NCBI GenBank assembly: GCA_019652555.1
Contig: BPAJ01000001.1
Span: 646,762-710,761 of the forward strand
Length of the DNA stretch: 64,000 nucleotides
Direction: 5' to 3'
Source: Gammaproteobacteria bacterium
Lineage (GTDB): Bacteria; Pseudomonadota; Gammaproteobacteria; Magnimaribacterales; AG-339-G14
Shown: piece by piece, positions 48,795 through 57,195 of the stretch
How the letters are laid out: every line of letters begins with the position of its first letter
Position numbering within the stretch: the first letter of the stretch is position 1
Translations under genes and position numbers: made by a program
Notes under the pieces: generated by a model
Database searches by the model: none
The model's input: the letters and a program-made list of their open reading frames with translations, nothing else
What the model was told of the DNA's origin: nothing

Positions 48795-50012
48795 ATGGAA
48801 AATTTAGATCAATTTAGAAAAGAAACAAAAGAATGGCTGGAAGAGAATTGTCCGCCTGAAATGAGAAAACCAATGGGTCCTGGAGATGTAGTATGGGGTG
48901 GAAGAAACTGTAAATTCCCCCACCCTGATGCGAAATTATGGTTAGAGAGAATGGGTGAAAAAGGCTGGACCTGCCCTACCTGGCCAAAAGAATATGGTGG
49001 CGGTGGTTTGAGTTTTGACGAAAATAAAATTCTACAGGAAGAATTAATGGCTATCAGAGCCAGACCTGCTTTATCCAGTTTTGGTATCTGGATGCTTGGG
49101 CCGGCATTACTTGAATTTGCGTCAGAGGAACAAAAAAAGAAATACATTCCTGAAATTGTTAAAGGTGAAATTAGATGGTGCCAAGGCTATAGCGAACCTG
49201 GATCTGGATCGGATCTTGCCAGCCTCAAAACCAAAGCCGAAGATAATGGAGATCATTTTGTAGTAAATGGCCAAAAGGTTTGGACTTCTTATGCTGATGA
49301 CTGCGACATGATTTTTACTTTAGTAAGAACAGGTCCGCAAGAACCTAAACATGATGGTATTAGTTTTTTACTCATCGACATGGATCAACCTGGAGTTACT
49401 ACTAAGCCGATTAAACTTATCTCAGGAAAATCTCCCTTTTGTGAAACTTTTTTTGATAATGCGATTGTTCCAAAAGAAAATTTAGTTAGCGAATTAAATA
49501 AAGGCTGGGACGTCGCAAAAAGACTTCTTCAACATGAAAGAAATATGATTGCTGGAATGGGTCTAGGAGGCGCAGGTTCTGCCAAAAAGAAAAAAGATCA
49601 AACAATTTCATCTGGAATGGCAACCATGGCCAAGACATATGTTGGAGAAGAAGAAGGAAAATTAGCAAATCCTGGTTTGAGACAAAAAATTGCATCTTTT
49701 GACATTAACTCGCATGCATTTTCTCTTACCATGAGAAGAGCAAGCGAAGAAAGTAAGTCTTCTAATTCTGGGCCAAGTCCAGCTTCATCAATGTTCAAGT
49801 ATTATGGTAGTGAGAGCAATAAACTCAGATATGAGTTAATGCTTGAGGCAATGGGCACTAAAGCTCTTGGATGGGAAGGAGAAGGCTTTGGTCCTGCAGA
49901 ACTTGCAATTACTAGAGAGTGGCTGAGAACTAAGGCTAATTCAATTGAAGGCGGAACTTCAGAAGTCCAGCTTAATATTATTGCTAAACGAGTCTTGGAT
50001 CTGCCTCAATAA
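48795..50012 (+). CDS. Acyl-CoA dehydrogenase, first of a pair
   Basis: A 405-residue FAD enzyme of acyl-CoA beta-oxidation type. Signatures: WCQGYSEPGSGSDLASL (flavin/substrate loop), GQKVWTSYADDCD, and the C-terminal SIEGGTSEVQLNIIAKRVL, where the Glu of IEGG sits in the place of the catalytic base. A lysine-rich loop AKKKKDQT is unusual. Followed after 24 bases by a second acyl-CoA dehydrogenase, so a heteromeric enzyme is possible. Substrate unknown. A weak TACAAT lies at 48737-48742. Confidence 0.92.
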   Translation: MENLDQFRKETKEWLEENCPPEMRKPMGPGDVVWGGRNCKFPHPDAKLWLERMGEKGWTCPTWPKEYGGGGLSFDENKILQEELMAIRARPALSSFGIWMLGPALLEFASEEQKKKYIPEIVKGEIRWCQGYSEPGSGSDLASLKTKAEDNGDHFVVNGQKVWTSYADDCDMIFTLVRTGPQEPKHDGISFLLIDMDQPGVTTKPIKLISGKSPFCETFFDNAIVPKENLVSELNKGWDVAKRLLQHERNMIAGMGLGGAGSAKKKKDQTISSGMATMAKTYVGEEEGKLANPGLRQKIASFDINSHAFSLTMRRASEESKSSNSGPSPASSMFKYYGSESNKLRYELMLEAMGTKALGWEGEGFGPAELAITREWLRTKANSIEGGTSEVQLNIIAKRVLDLPQ

Positions 50013-50036
50013 TAAATATTTCTTTGGGAGAAAAAA

Positions 50037-51173
50037 ATGTCATTAGTTTTAAATGAGGAGCAAGTCTTTCTAAAAGATAGTGCAAAAAAATTCGCATCAG
50101 AAAAGACCCCTACTACTCACTTTCGTGAAGTAAGGGACAGTGAAATCGATAACTGCTATGACGATAAAATTTGGCAGGAAATGGTATCACTTGGTTGGAC
50201 CGGTATTTTAGTCCCTGAAGAATTTGGTGGTTCAAATTTTGGAGTAGCTGGCATCTCTTCTATTTTAGAAGAGCTTGGTAGAACACTCACTCCTTCACCT
50301 TTATTTTCTACGGCTGTTGTAGGTGTAAGTTTAATAAAGCATGCATCCGATGATGTAAAAAAAGACATTCTTACAAAGGTTGTTCAAGATGGTCTAAGAC
50401 TTTGCTTTGCCATCGAAGAAAGCAATCATCATGATCCAGTTAAAATATCTTGTGAAGCAAAAAAAGATGGAAGTAATTTCATTATTTCAGGAGAAAAGTC
50501 CTTTGTAATTGATGGCGGTTTTGCAGATAAAGTCATTGTTGCCTGTAGGACATCAGGAGAAAAAGGCTCAAAGGAAGGCCTGTCTCTTTTTGTTTTGGAT
50601 TCTGATTCAAAAGGTTTAACCATTATGCCAACTAAGATGGTAGATTCTAGAAACGCAGCAAATATGAAATTTGAAAATGTAAAAGTATCTTCAGATACGT
50701 TGATTGGTAAAGAGGATGATGCCTATGAAATTATTGAATCAGTACTGGATATTTCTAGAGCTGCAATTTCTGCAGAAATGTTAGGTAGCGCTCTTCAAGC
50801 TTATGAAATTACTCTTGATTATTTAAAGGAAAGAGAACAATTCGGTTCAAAAATAGGTTCCTTTCAAGCCCTCCAGCATAGAGCTGCAATTATGTTTTCT
50901 GAATTAGAACTATGCAAATCATGCGTTATTGAATCTATTACATCCTTTGATGAGGGAGGAAATGATTCTGAGAGATTAGCAAGTCTATCGAAGGCTAAAG
51001 TTGGAGAAGTATTTCATTTAATCTCTAATGAATCAGTTCAAATGCATGGTGGAATAGGTGTTACAGATGAGTATGATATTGGACTTTACCTAAAACGAGC
51101 CAGAGTAGCTGAACAAATTTTTGGAGATTCTAATTTTCATAAAAATAGATATGCTGAATTAACAGGCTATTAA
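50037..51173 (+). CDS. Acyl-CoA dehydrogenase, second of a pair
   Basis: A 378-residue divergent acyl-CoA dehydrogenase. It has LNEEQVFLKDSAKKF, VPEEFGGSNFG, REQFGSKIGSFQALQH and VQMHGGIGVTDEYD, but the region where the catalytic Glu normally lies reads EQIFGDSNFHKN, with no Glu at that place; the usual flavin loop AxTEPxxGSD is replaced by AIEESNHHDPV. This resembles the non-catalytic or half-site partner in heterotetrameric enzymes that act on bulky acyl chains. A good GGGAG ribosome site lies at 50026-50030. Confidence 0.9.
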   Translation: MSLVLNEEQVFLKDSAKKFASEKTPTTHFREVRDSEIDNCYDDKIWQEMVSLGWTGILVPEEFGGSNFGVAGISSILEELGRTLTPSPLFSTAVVGVSLIKHASDDVKKDILTKVVQDGLRLCFAIEESNHHDPVKISCEAKKDGSNFIISGEKSFVIDGGFADKVIVACRTSGEKGSKEGLSLFVLDSDSKGLTIMPTKMVDSRNAANMKFENVKVSSDTLIGKEDDAYEIIESVLDISRAAISAEMLGSALQAYEITLDYLKEREQFGSKIGSFQALQHRAAIMFSELELCKSCVIESITSFDEGGNDSERLASLSKAKVGEVFHLISNESVQMHGGIGVTDEYDIGLYLKRARVAEQIFGDSNFHKNRYAELTGY

Positions 51174-51182
51174 AGTTTAGTC

Positions 51183-51566
51183 GTGCATGAGAATAAAACA
51201 GAAAAACTTCTTAAAATTATTTCTGAATTAAGAGATCCTATTTCTGGATGCGAGTGGACTAAATCTCAAACTTCAAAAACCCTCCTCCCCTTTATAATCG
51301 AAGAAGCAAAAGAAGTTCATGATGCTTTCGAAAAAGGAGATATCGAAAACCTCAAAGAAGAATTGGGTGATCTTCTTTTGCAAATAGTTCTCCAGAGTAA
51401 AATAGCTGAAGAAAATAAACTATTTTCTTTTAATGAAGTAATTGATAACTTATGTGAAAAGCTAATTAGAAGACATCCATATGTTTTCCAGGATAAAAGA
51501 CCTCATACAATAGAAGAACAAAGAGAGGCATATTTTAGAATTAAAGAGTTTGAGAAGAGCAAGTGA
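51183..51566 (+). CDS. MazG-type nucleotide pyrophosphohydrolase, single domain
   Basis: A 127-residue all-alpha NTP pyrophosphatase domain. The metal motif is visible as IIEEAKEVHDAFE and LKEELGDLLLQIVLQ, and DPISGCEWTKSQT corresponds to the DPxxGCPWD entry of MazG. E. coli MazG is twice as long with two such domains; here only one is present. Start is GTG at 51183; no in-frame ATG upstream. It overlaps the acyltransferase by 4 bases. Role: removal of non-canonical or excess NTPs, by family. Confidence 0.85.
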   Translation: MHENKTEKLLKIISELRDPISGCEWTKSQTSKTLLPFIIEEAKEVHDAFEKGDIENLKEELGDLLLQIVLQSKIAEENKLFSFNEVIDNLCEKLIRRHPYVFQDKRPHTIEEQREAYFRIKEFEKSK

Positions 51567-52444
51567 AGTTTTTATTTGAAAATCTAATAGGGATAATGTC
51601 TATCACCATTTTGGTATTGAACACAGTTATCTTGTCATGTTTGTTAATACCCTTAGGAATAATTAAATTTTTCTTACCAATCACTTCACTAAAAGTGTTA
51701 TTTACAAAATTTATTATAAAGGTAGGTGAATTATGGATTTTCACTAATAAAATTTGGGTAAAGGCTTTACACAATCCCAAATGGCAAATAATTGGTAAAG
51801 AAAATATCAAGTCCGATGGCTGGACAATAGCTACTTCAAATCATCAATCATTTGCGGACATATTTCTTCTGCAGGATATCACCAATAGAAAAATGCCCAT
51901 GCTCAAGTTCTTTATGAAATATGTTCTGATTTACGTTCCAATTATAGGTCTTTCTTGGTGGGCTTTAGATATGCCTTTTTTGAAGAGGTATACAAAAAAA
52001 CAACTAGAAAAAAATCCCAAGCTGGCTGGAAAGGATGTGAGAGAAATGAAAAGAGCTTTGAAACATTACGCCCTTTATCCTGTAACTGTTTTTAGTTTTG
52101 CTGAAGGAACAAGATTTACTCTTAAAAAACATCATAATCAAAACAGTCCTTTTAAAAATCTTTTGAGGCCCAAAGAAGGAGGCTTGGCTACAGCGTTAAG
52201 TTTAGTAAATAAGATTGATTCTCTTATTGATTTTACAATCAAGTTTGATTCTAAAAAAAGAAGTTTTTGGGACTATCTTTGCGGAAGAATGAATTCAGCT
52301 AAAATTATTATTAAGGAAATAAAAATCCCAAAAAAATTTCTTAATGAAAATTTATTAGACAATCATCCTCTGAGAACAGAATTCAAGGAGTGGGTTAATT
52401 CATTATGGCTGGAAAAAGACCTTTTGCTTAGTAGTAGAGACTAA
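51563..52444 (+). CDS. Lysophospholipid/1-acylglycerol-phosphate acyltransferase (PlsC family, YihG-like)
   Basis: A 293-residue membrane-associated acyltransferase. An N-terminal hydrophobic region (about residues 7-50) precedes the catalytic SNHQSFADIF (H-x4-D) and the second motif FAEGTRFT; PKEGGLATAL is typical of the YihG/LCLAT1-like group. Likely transfers fatty acyl groups from acyl-CoA or acyl-ACP to lysophospholipid at the inner membrane. Downstream prc starts 3 bases later. Confidence 0.88.
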   Translation: MKFLFENLIGIMSITILVLNTVILSCLLIPLGIIKFFLPITSLKVLFTKFIIKVGELWIFTNKIWVKALHNPKWQIIGKENIKSDGWTIATSNHQSFADIFLLQDITNRKMPMLKFFMKYVLIYVPIIGLSWWALDMPFLKRYTKKQLEKNPKLAGKDVREMKRALKHYALYPVTVFSFAEGTRFTLKKHHNQNSPFKNLLRPKEGGLATALSLVNKIDSLIDFTIKFDSKKRSFWDYLCGRMNSAKIIIKEIKIPKKFLNENLLDNHPLRTEFKEWVNSLWLEKDLLLSSRD

Positions 52445-52447
52445 ATA

Positions 52448-54487
52448 ATGGTATTTAAATTAAATAAATTTCTTATTCTATTAGTTTACTTTCTGGCTTC
52501 ACTTTATCTTCCAAGCGAAGAATCTTTGGTGGTAAAAAATGAATATAAACCTGTTGTAAATGAAATCATAGAAATTCTGGACCAAAATCACTTTAAAAAG
52601 AATATTGTAATTAATGAACAAAAAGTCATTGATAACTTTTTGGTAAATATAGATAAAGAAAAAATTGTATTTACTTCTGTTGAGTTCAACTCATATAAAG
52701 CTAGTTTCAAGAATATTTATAACCTAGAAGAAATTTTTAAAATTTATCAAGATTATTCTGATAGAACACTTGAATTGATTAACTATCAAAAAGATGTTGT
52801 TGATTTGATTGATACTTCTGCCGACTTAAATACGACTGAATTTGTTGAAAAAAGCAGAGAGGATGAAAAAAGATTTAATTCCTTAGACTCAATCAAAAAC
52901 TATCATGCTCTTTTAATTAAAAACGAATTTATAAACATTCTTTTGTCTAATGATAATTTTGAAAACTCTAAGTCAAAACTTCTCAAAAGACTCAAAAATA
53001 GAGTTAAAAGTTTAAAAAGAATTAAGTCAGACGATATCTTTTCTTTATACATAAATTCGATTACCTCTCTCTACGATCCTCATACAAATTATTTATCTCC
53101 AAAATCTCAGGAAGACTTTGAGATAAATATGAGTCTGTCTCTAGAAGGAATTGGAGCAATTTTATCTACAGAGGATGGAATTACTAAAATAGTGAGATTA
53201 ATTCCAGGAGGGCCAGCTGATAAATCAGGTCTCCTAAAAGTAAATGACAAAATTGTGGGGGTAGCCTCTCTGCCAGAAAATGATATAGAAGATGTACGAG
53301 ATTGGAGAATCGATGAGGTGGTTCGACTCATAAGAGGTCCAAAAAATACCAAGGTCAGACTTGAAGTTATTCCTAATTCTTCTCCGGATGACATTCTAGG
53401 TAGAGTCATAGAAATCACCAGGGGGTTGGTAAAACTAGAAGATCAGGCTGCAAAGAAAAAGAAGGTAGAGATATATAAACCGAATAAATCTTACAATATT
53501 GGGGTAATAGATTTACCTGCTTTTTATATGGACTTTGATGCATTTAGCAGAAATCAATTTAACTACAAAAGCAGTTCAAAAGACGTCAGGAACCTTCTAA
53601 GGGAATTAAAAGAAGAACAAGTAGATGGAGTCATTCTTGATTTGAGAGGAAATTCTGGAGGTTCTTTATATGAAGCTTACTCGCTTGCCAAGCTTTTCAT
53701 TGGAAAAGGAAGTATTGTTCAAGTAATGGAGTCGAATGGCTCGATTCAGCCTCTGGGTCACACAAGAGGAATTCAAAACTATGATGGGCCAGTAATGATT
53801 TTGGTTGATAAATTAAGTGCCTCGGCTTCGGAAATTCTTGCAGGAGCTTTTCAAGATTACAAAAGAGGATTAATTGTGGGCTCAAATACTTTCGGTAAAG
53901 GAACTGTTCAAAGGCTGGAAAATCTTTCTTATGGACAACTAAAATTTACAGAACAGAAGTTTTATAGAGTCTCTGGGAAAAGCACACAAAATTTAGGAGT
54001 TATTCCTGATATTAACCTACCCTATGTTTTTGATAGTAAAGAAGTTGGAGAAATGGCTCTTGAAAACTCTCTTCCTTATGATGATATTTCATCTTTAGAG
54101 TATGAACCTTTTAATTCAACTTCAAATATAGAGATGATTCAAAGTTTCTCAAAAAAAAGAGTATCCGATTCAAACTTGAATGAGTACATTAAAGATCAAA
54201 AAATTCACAACAAAAACGAATTGGATAAAAAATTGATTCCCGTAAATTATTTAGTAAGAAAATCTGAAAAAAAAGCGCAAGAAGAAAAAAGACTATTCAT
54301 TGAAAATCGATTTAGAGTTTCTGTAGGTTTAAAGCCCTATTTAAATTTTCAAGAGTTTTTGGATGCTGATCCTGAGGAATTAAATGAGTTTTCGGAGAAG
54401 ATGGTTCTTGAAGAAGCAGCGAGAATTTTAATTGATCAAATTAATTTTAATAAGCCCAAAAGACTTTCCAGCTCAGACTTCAGATGA
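52448..54487 (+). CDS. prc: Tail-specific (C-terminal processing) peptidase
   Basis: A periplasmic S41 protease that trims C-termini and controls peptidoglycan hydrolases in relatives. 679 residues with an N-terminal signal (LNKFLILLVYFLASLYL), a helical N-domain, a PDZ domain (about 225-325, LEGIGAILSTEDGITKI and GGPADKSG), and the catalytic core: Ser459 in KLSASASEIL and Lys484 in TFGKGTVQ, 25 apart exactly as in E. coli Prc. The C-terminal DUF3340-like region is present. Overlaps xthA by 4 bases. Confidence 0.95.
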   Translation: MVFKLNKFLILLVYFLASLYLPSEESLVVKNEYKPVVNEIIEILDQNHFKKNIVINEQKVIDNFLVNIDKEKIVFTSVEFNSYKASFKNIYNLEEIFKIYQDYSDRTLELINYQKDVVDLIDTSADLNTTEFVEKSREDEKRFNSLDSIKNYHALLIKNEFINILLSNDNFENSKSKLLKRLKNRVKSLKRIKSDDIFSLYINSITSLYDPHTNYLSPKSQEDFEINMSLSLEGIGAILSTEDGITKIVRLIPGGPADKSGLLKVNDKIVGVASLPENDIEDVRDWRIDEVVRLIRGPKNTKVRLEVIPNSSPDDILGRVIEITRGLVKLEDQAAKKKKVEIYKPNKSYNIGVIDLPAFYMDFDAFSRNQFNYKSSSKDVRNLLRELKEEQVDGVILDLRGNSGGSLYEAYSLAKLFIGKGSIVQVMESNGSIQPLGHTRGIQNYDGPVMILVDKLSASASEILAGAFQDYKRGLIVGSNTFGKGTVQRLENLSYGQLKFTEQKFYRVSGKSTQNLGVIPDINLPYVFDSKEVGEMALENSLPYDDISSLEYEPFNSTSNIEMIQSFSKKRVSDSNLNEYIKDQKIHNKNELDKKLIPVNYLVRKSEKKAQEEKRLFIENRFRVSVGLKPYLNFQEFLDADPEELNEFSEKMVLEEAARILIDQINFNKPKRLSSSDFR

Positions 54488-55296
54488 AAATTTTTTCTTT
54501 TAATGTAAATGGCTTAAGAGCTAGGCTGCACCAGATGAGTGCTTTAATTGATAAGCACTCGCCAGACATTATTTGTCTGCAAGAAACAAAAGTAGACAAT
54601 GAAAACTATCCCATGGAGAGCATAAATGAATTAGGTTACAAAGCTATAATTAATGGGCAAAAAGGACATTATGGTGTGTCAACTCTCTATAAATCTGAAC
54701 CTTTGGATTTTCAATTAGGCTTCCCGACAGATGAAGAAGATGCCCAATGTAGGCTAATTTCTTCAAGACACAAGTTTTCTTCTCAAGAAGTAACCATTAT
54801 CAATGGGTATTTCCCTCAAGGAGAAAGCAGAGATCATCCAAAAAAATTTCCTTATAAAGAAAAGTTTTTTAAGGATCTGATGATTTATTTAAATGAGAAC
54901 TTTTCTCCAGAAGACAATATTATTATCTTGGGAGACCTAAATATTTCTCCAGAAGATATTGATATAGGTATTGGAGAAAACAATAGAAAAAGATGGCTTG
55001 CCACGGGAAAATGTAGTTTCTTACCTGAAGAAAGAGAATGGTTAGAAAATATAAAAACTTGGGGATTTTTTGATTCTTATAGAAAATTTTTCCCAGATTC
55101 TAATGATAAGTTCAGCTGGTTTGATTACCGCAGCAGAGGGTTTGATGATAATCCCAAAAGAGGCTTAAGAATTGACCATCTATGGGTAACAAAACCTCTT
55201 TTAGAAATGGCAATTGAATCTGAAATAGATTATGAAATAAGAGGTATGGAAAAGCCTTCTGATCATGCTCCGGTTTGGACTGAATTTAAAATCTAA
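54484..55296 (+). CDS. xthA: Exodeoxyribonuclease III
   Basis: AP endonuclease and 3'-5' exonuclease in base-excision repair. 270 residues. MKIFSFNVNGLRAR, ICLQETKVDN (metal-binding Glu), GDLNISPEDIDIG and the C-terminal LRIDHLWVTKPL and PSDHAPVW motif are complete. ATGA overlap with prc. The stop shares CTAA with the convergent tadA stop. Confidence 0.97.
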   Translation: MKIFSFNVNGLRARLHQMSALIDKHSPDIICLQETKVDNENYPMESINELGYKAIINGQKGHYGVSTLYKSEPLDFQLGFPTDEEDAQCRLISSRHKFSSQEVTIINGYFPQGESRDHPKKFPYKEKFFKDLMIYLNENFSPEDNIIILGDLNISPEDIDIGIGENNRKRWLATGKCSFLPEEREWLENIKTWGFFDSYRKFFPDSNDKFSWFDYRSRGFDDNPKRGLRIDHLWVTKPLLEMAIESEIDYEIRGMEKPSDHAPVWTEFKI

Positions 55297-55760
55297 TTTC
55301 TCCTTTCTTGAAAAAATTTCTTTAATAACTCAGAACTTTCGGTTGCAAGGATTCCGCTTGAAACTGAAATTTTATGGTTAAAGAAACTTTCCTCTTGTAA
55401 ATTCAAATTATTTATCACTACTCCTGATTTTTGATCCTCTGTAGCAAAGATTAATCTATCTATTCGAGCATGGATGCATGCTCCAAAACACATCAAGCAA
55501 GGCTCTAAAGTAACGTAGAGACTAGCTCCATTGAGTCTATAGTTATCTAGTTTATTTGCTGCATCTCTCAGCACGTTCATTTCTGCGTGCGCAGAAGGAT
55601 CTTTTTTGCTTATTGATTGATTATGCGAACGAGAGATTACTTCGTCGTCTTTGACTAAAACCGCACCAACCGGAACTTCTTTTTTTGAATAAGCTAATTT
55701 GGCTTCGTCTAAAGCCAATTTCATATAAATAAAATCCTTTTTGGATTGGAGGTTATTCAA
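55293..55760 (-). CDS. tadA: tRNA-specific adenosine deaminase
   Basis: Deaminates A34 to inosine in tRNA-Arg(ACG). 155 residues. Zinc and catalytic residues His58 and Glu60 in SAHAEMNV, Cys88 and Cys91 in EPCLMCFGAC, with the family-specific HARI after it. Start chosen by fit; it overlaps the upstream SRPBCC gene by 8 bases. Last gene of the def-to-tadA operon. Confidence 0.95.
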   Translation of the reverse strand: MNNLQSKKDFIYMKLALDEAKLAYSKKEVPVGAVLVKDDEVISRSHNQSISKKDPSAHAEMNVLRDAANKLDNYRLNGASLYVTLEPCLMCFGACIHARIDRLIFATEDQKSGVVINNLNLQEESFFNHKISVSSGILATESSELLKKFFQERRN

Positions 55761-56136
55761 GGATCTTTTTAATCATCTCGATGGACGATTTCATACCATC
55801 TGAAATTAATTTTTCGAACTCATCTGGTTCAACTTCAGAGGTCCAAACTAATTTGGAGAAATTATTATCTTCAAGCACTGTAACTTTAGCTAAATGGTGA
55901 TTCAAAGGCGCGGGGGATTTTATGACGCTATAAGTCAAAGATTTATTTGCTTGATCCTTTTCAATGATCTTTTCCTTAATTTCTCCAACGCCATCCATTT
56001 TGAAAGTCCTTACGTTGTTTTCAAGAACAATTTCGTTTGCAAAAGGCACCCAATCAGATCTCGTAACGTCTGCAAATAGTTCCCAAAGTGAATCGGCCGA
56101 ACATTTAATCTGTTTTTCTATTCTAATTTTTTTCAT
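55753..56136 (-). CDS. SRPBCC (START-like) family protein
   Basis: A 127-residue protein with the pattern of polyketide cyclase/dehydrase-like SRPBCC folds: IKCSADSLWELFADVTRSDWVPF at the start (key part SADSLWELFADV), a central beta-sheet with VGEIKEKIIE, and a long C-terminal helix KLISDGMKSSIEMIKKIL. The fold binds hydrophobic ligands; no catalytic role can be assigned. Its start lies inside the end of the kinase-like gene (14-base overlap), so it is translationally coupled. Confidence 0.8.
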   Translation of the reverse strand: MKKIRIEKQIKCSADSLWELFADVTRSDWVPFANEIVLENNVRTFKMDGVGEIKEKIIEKDQANKSLTYSVIKSPAPLNHHLAKVTVLEDNNFSKLVWTSEVEPDEFEKLISDGMKSSIEMIKKILE

Positions 56137-57193
56137 TAAATTCCTGTCTTAAGTAATTTGATACGTGATTATTGACGTGAAAATCACTATCTAAAGGCAT
56201 TATTTCATTATGAATTAATTTTTTTGCAACTCTAATCATTATCACAGAAAATTTAAATAGACATAATATTCGGTAATAAAAGAAATTGTCAGCTGAAAAG
56301 CCGGTATTTTTTTCCCAAAATTTTATCGCTTCTTCATTTGCAATCGAACCTGGAAGCTTTTCAATATTTAGTCCGTAGCTACTGACATCGTCGGTTGTAA
56401 GTCCCCAAGCTAAATCGCATAAAGGATCTCCAATGGTTGCCATCTCCCAGTCAAGTAAACTCTTTACTTGAAAATCTTCAAAAAGTACGTTTCCTATCCT
56501 TGAGTCTCCCCAGCAAAGTTTTTTTGGATTTGGGCTTAAAGGAAGGTTTTCAGATAACCAAAGAAAAACTTCTTCTAAAAATGCATTTGTTTCTCCATCC
56601 ATGCCCCATTCCATAAACGATTTGTAGTATTGAAGATCAGACTTTAGATGAGAACTTTCATTGCTTCTCTTATCGATCATACTCAATTCTAAATCTTCAT
56701 AATTTATTTTATGAAAAGATACTAAGTTTTCTAACCAGCCAAACCAAACTGATCTAATTTGATCTGGAGAAGCTTTCCCCATCATACCTTCAGGATCCAT
56801 ATGATATGGCGGATTATCGGAAGGCGCCTCTCCGCTAACATATTTCATTACATAAAATTCTGATCCAATGATTTCTTCATTTTGTTCAGAAAATAAAATT
56901 TCCGGTACAGGAAATTTAAGTTGTTTTAATTGCTTCATGATTTCGACTTGCAACCCAAGATCATATTCAGGAAATACTTGAAAGCCGGTTGGCTTTATTC
57001 TCAAGACTATATCCTCTTCAATGTTTTTCCCTAAAATTTTGCAAGAGAAAGTTTCATTTGAAAAACCGCTTGCTTCTGATGATTTGTGTGGCTGGATAGA
57101 AATATTTTGTTTCTTATAACGTTCTTTCGTTTCGAGCCAGCTTTTAAAAATTAATAATTTTTTTTGGAAATTTTTTTCTGAAGAAACTGGCAT
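56123..57193 (-). CDS. Aminoglycoside phosphotransferase-like kinase (ACAD10/11 APH-domain type)
   Basis: A 356-residue protein-kinase-like phosphotransferase. The catalytic loop is WGDSRIGNVLF (Asp base, Asn metal ligand, with Trp replacing the usual His of HGD) and the metal-binding segment is LLDWEMATIGDPLCDLAW, both characteristic of the group found next to acyl-CoA dehydrogenases and in human ACAD10/11, where it phosphorylates 4-hydroxyacyl-CoA. That substrate is only a suggestion here. It is 2 bases after an unrecognised beta-rich protein gene. Confidence 0.85.
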   Translation of the reverse strand: MPVSSEKNFQKKLLIFKSWLETKERYKKQNISIQPHKSSEASGFSNETFSCKILGKNIEEDIVLRIKPTGFQVFPEYDLGLQVEIMKQLKQLKFPVPEILFSEQNEEIIGSEFYVMKYVSGEAPSDNPPYHMDPEGMMGKASPDQIRSVWFGWLENLVSFHKINYEDLELSMIDKRSNESSHLKSDLQYYKSFMEWGMDGETNAFLEEVFLWLSENLPLSPNPKKLCWGDSRIGNVLFEDFQVKSLLDWEMATIGDPLCDLAWGLTTDDVSSYGLNIEKLPGSIANEEAIKFWEKNTGFSADNFFYYRILCLFKFSVIMIRVAKKLIHNEIMPLDSDFHVNNHVSNYLRQEFNEKN

Positions 57194-57195
57194 TA

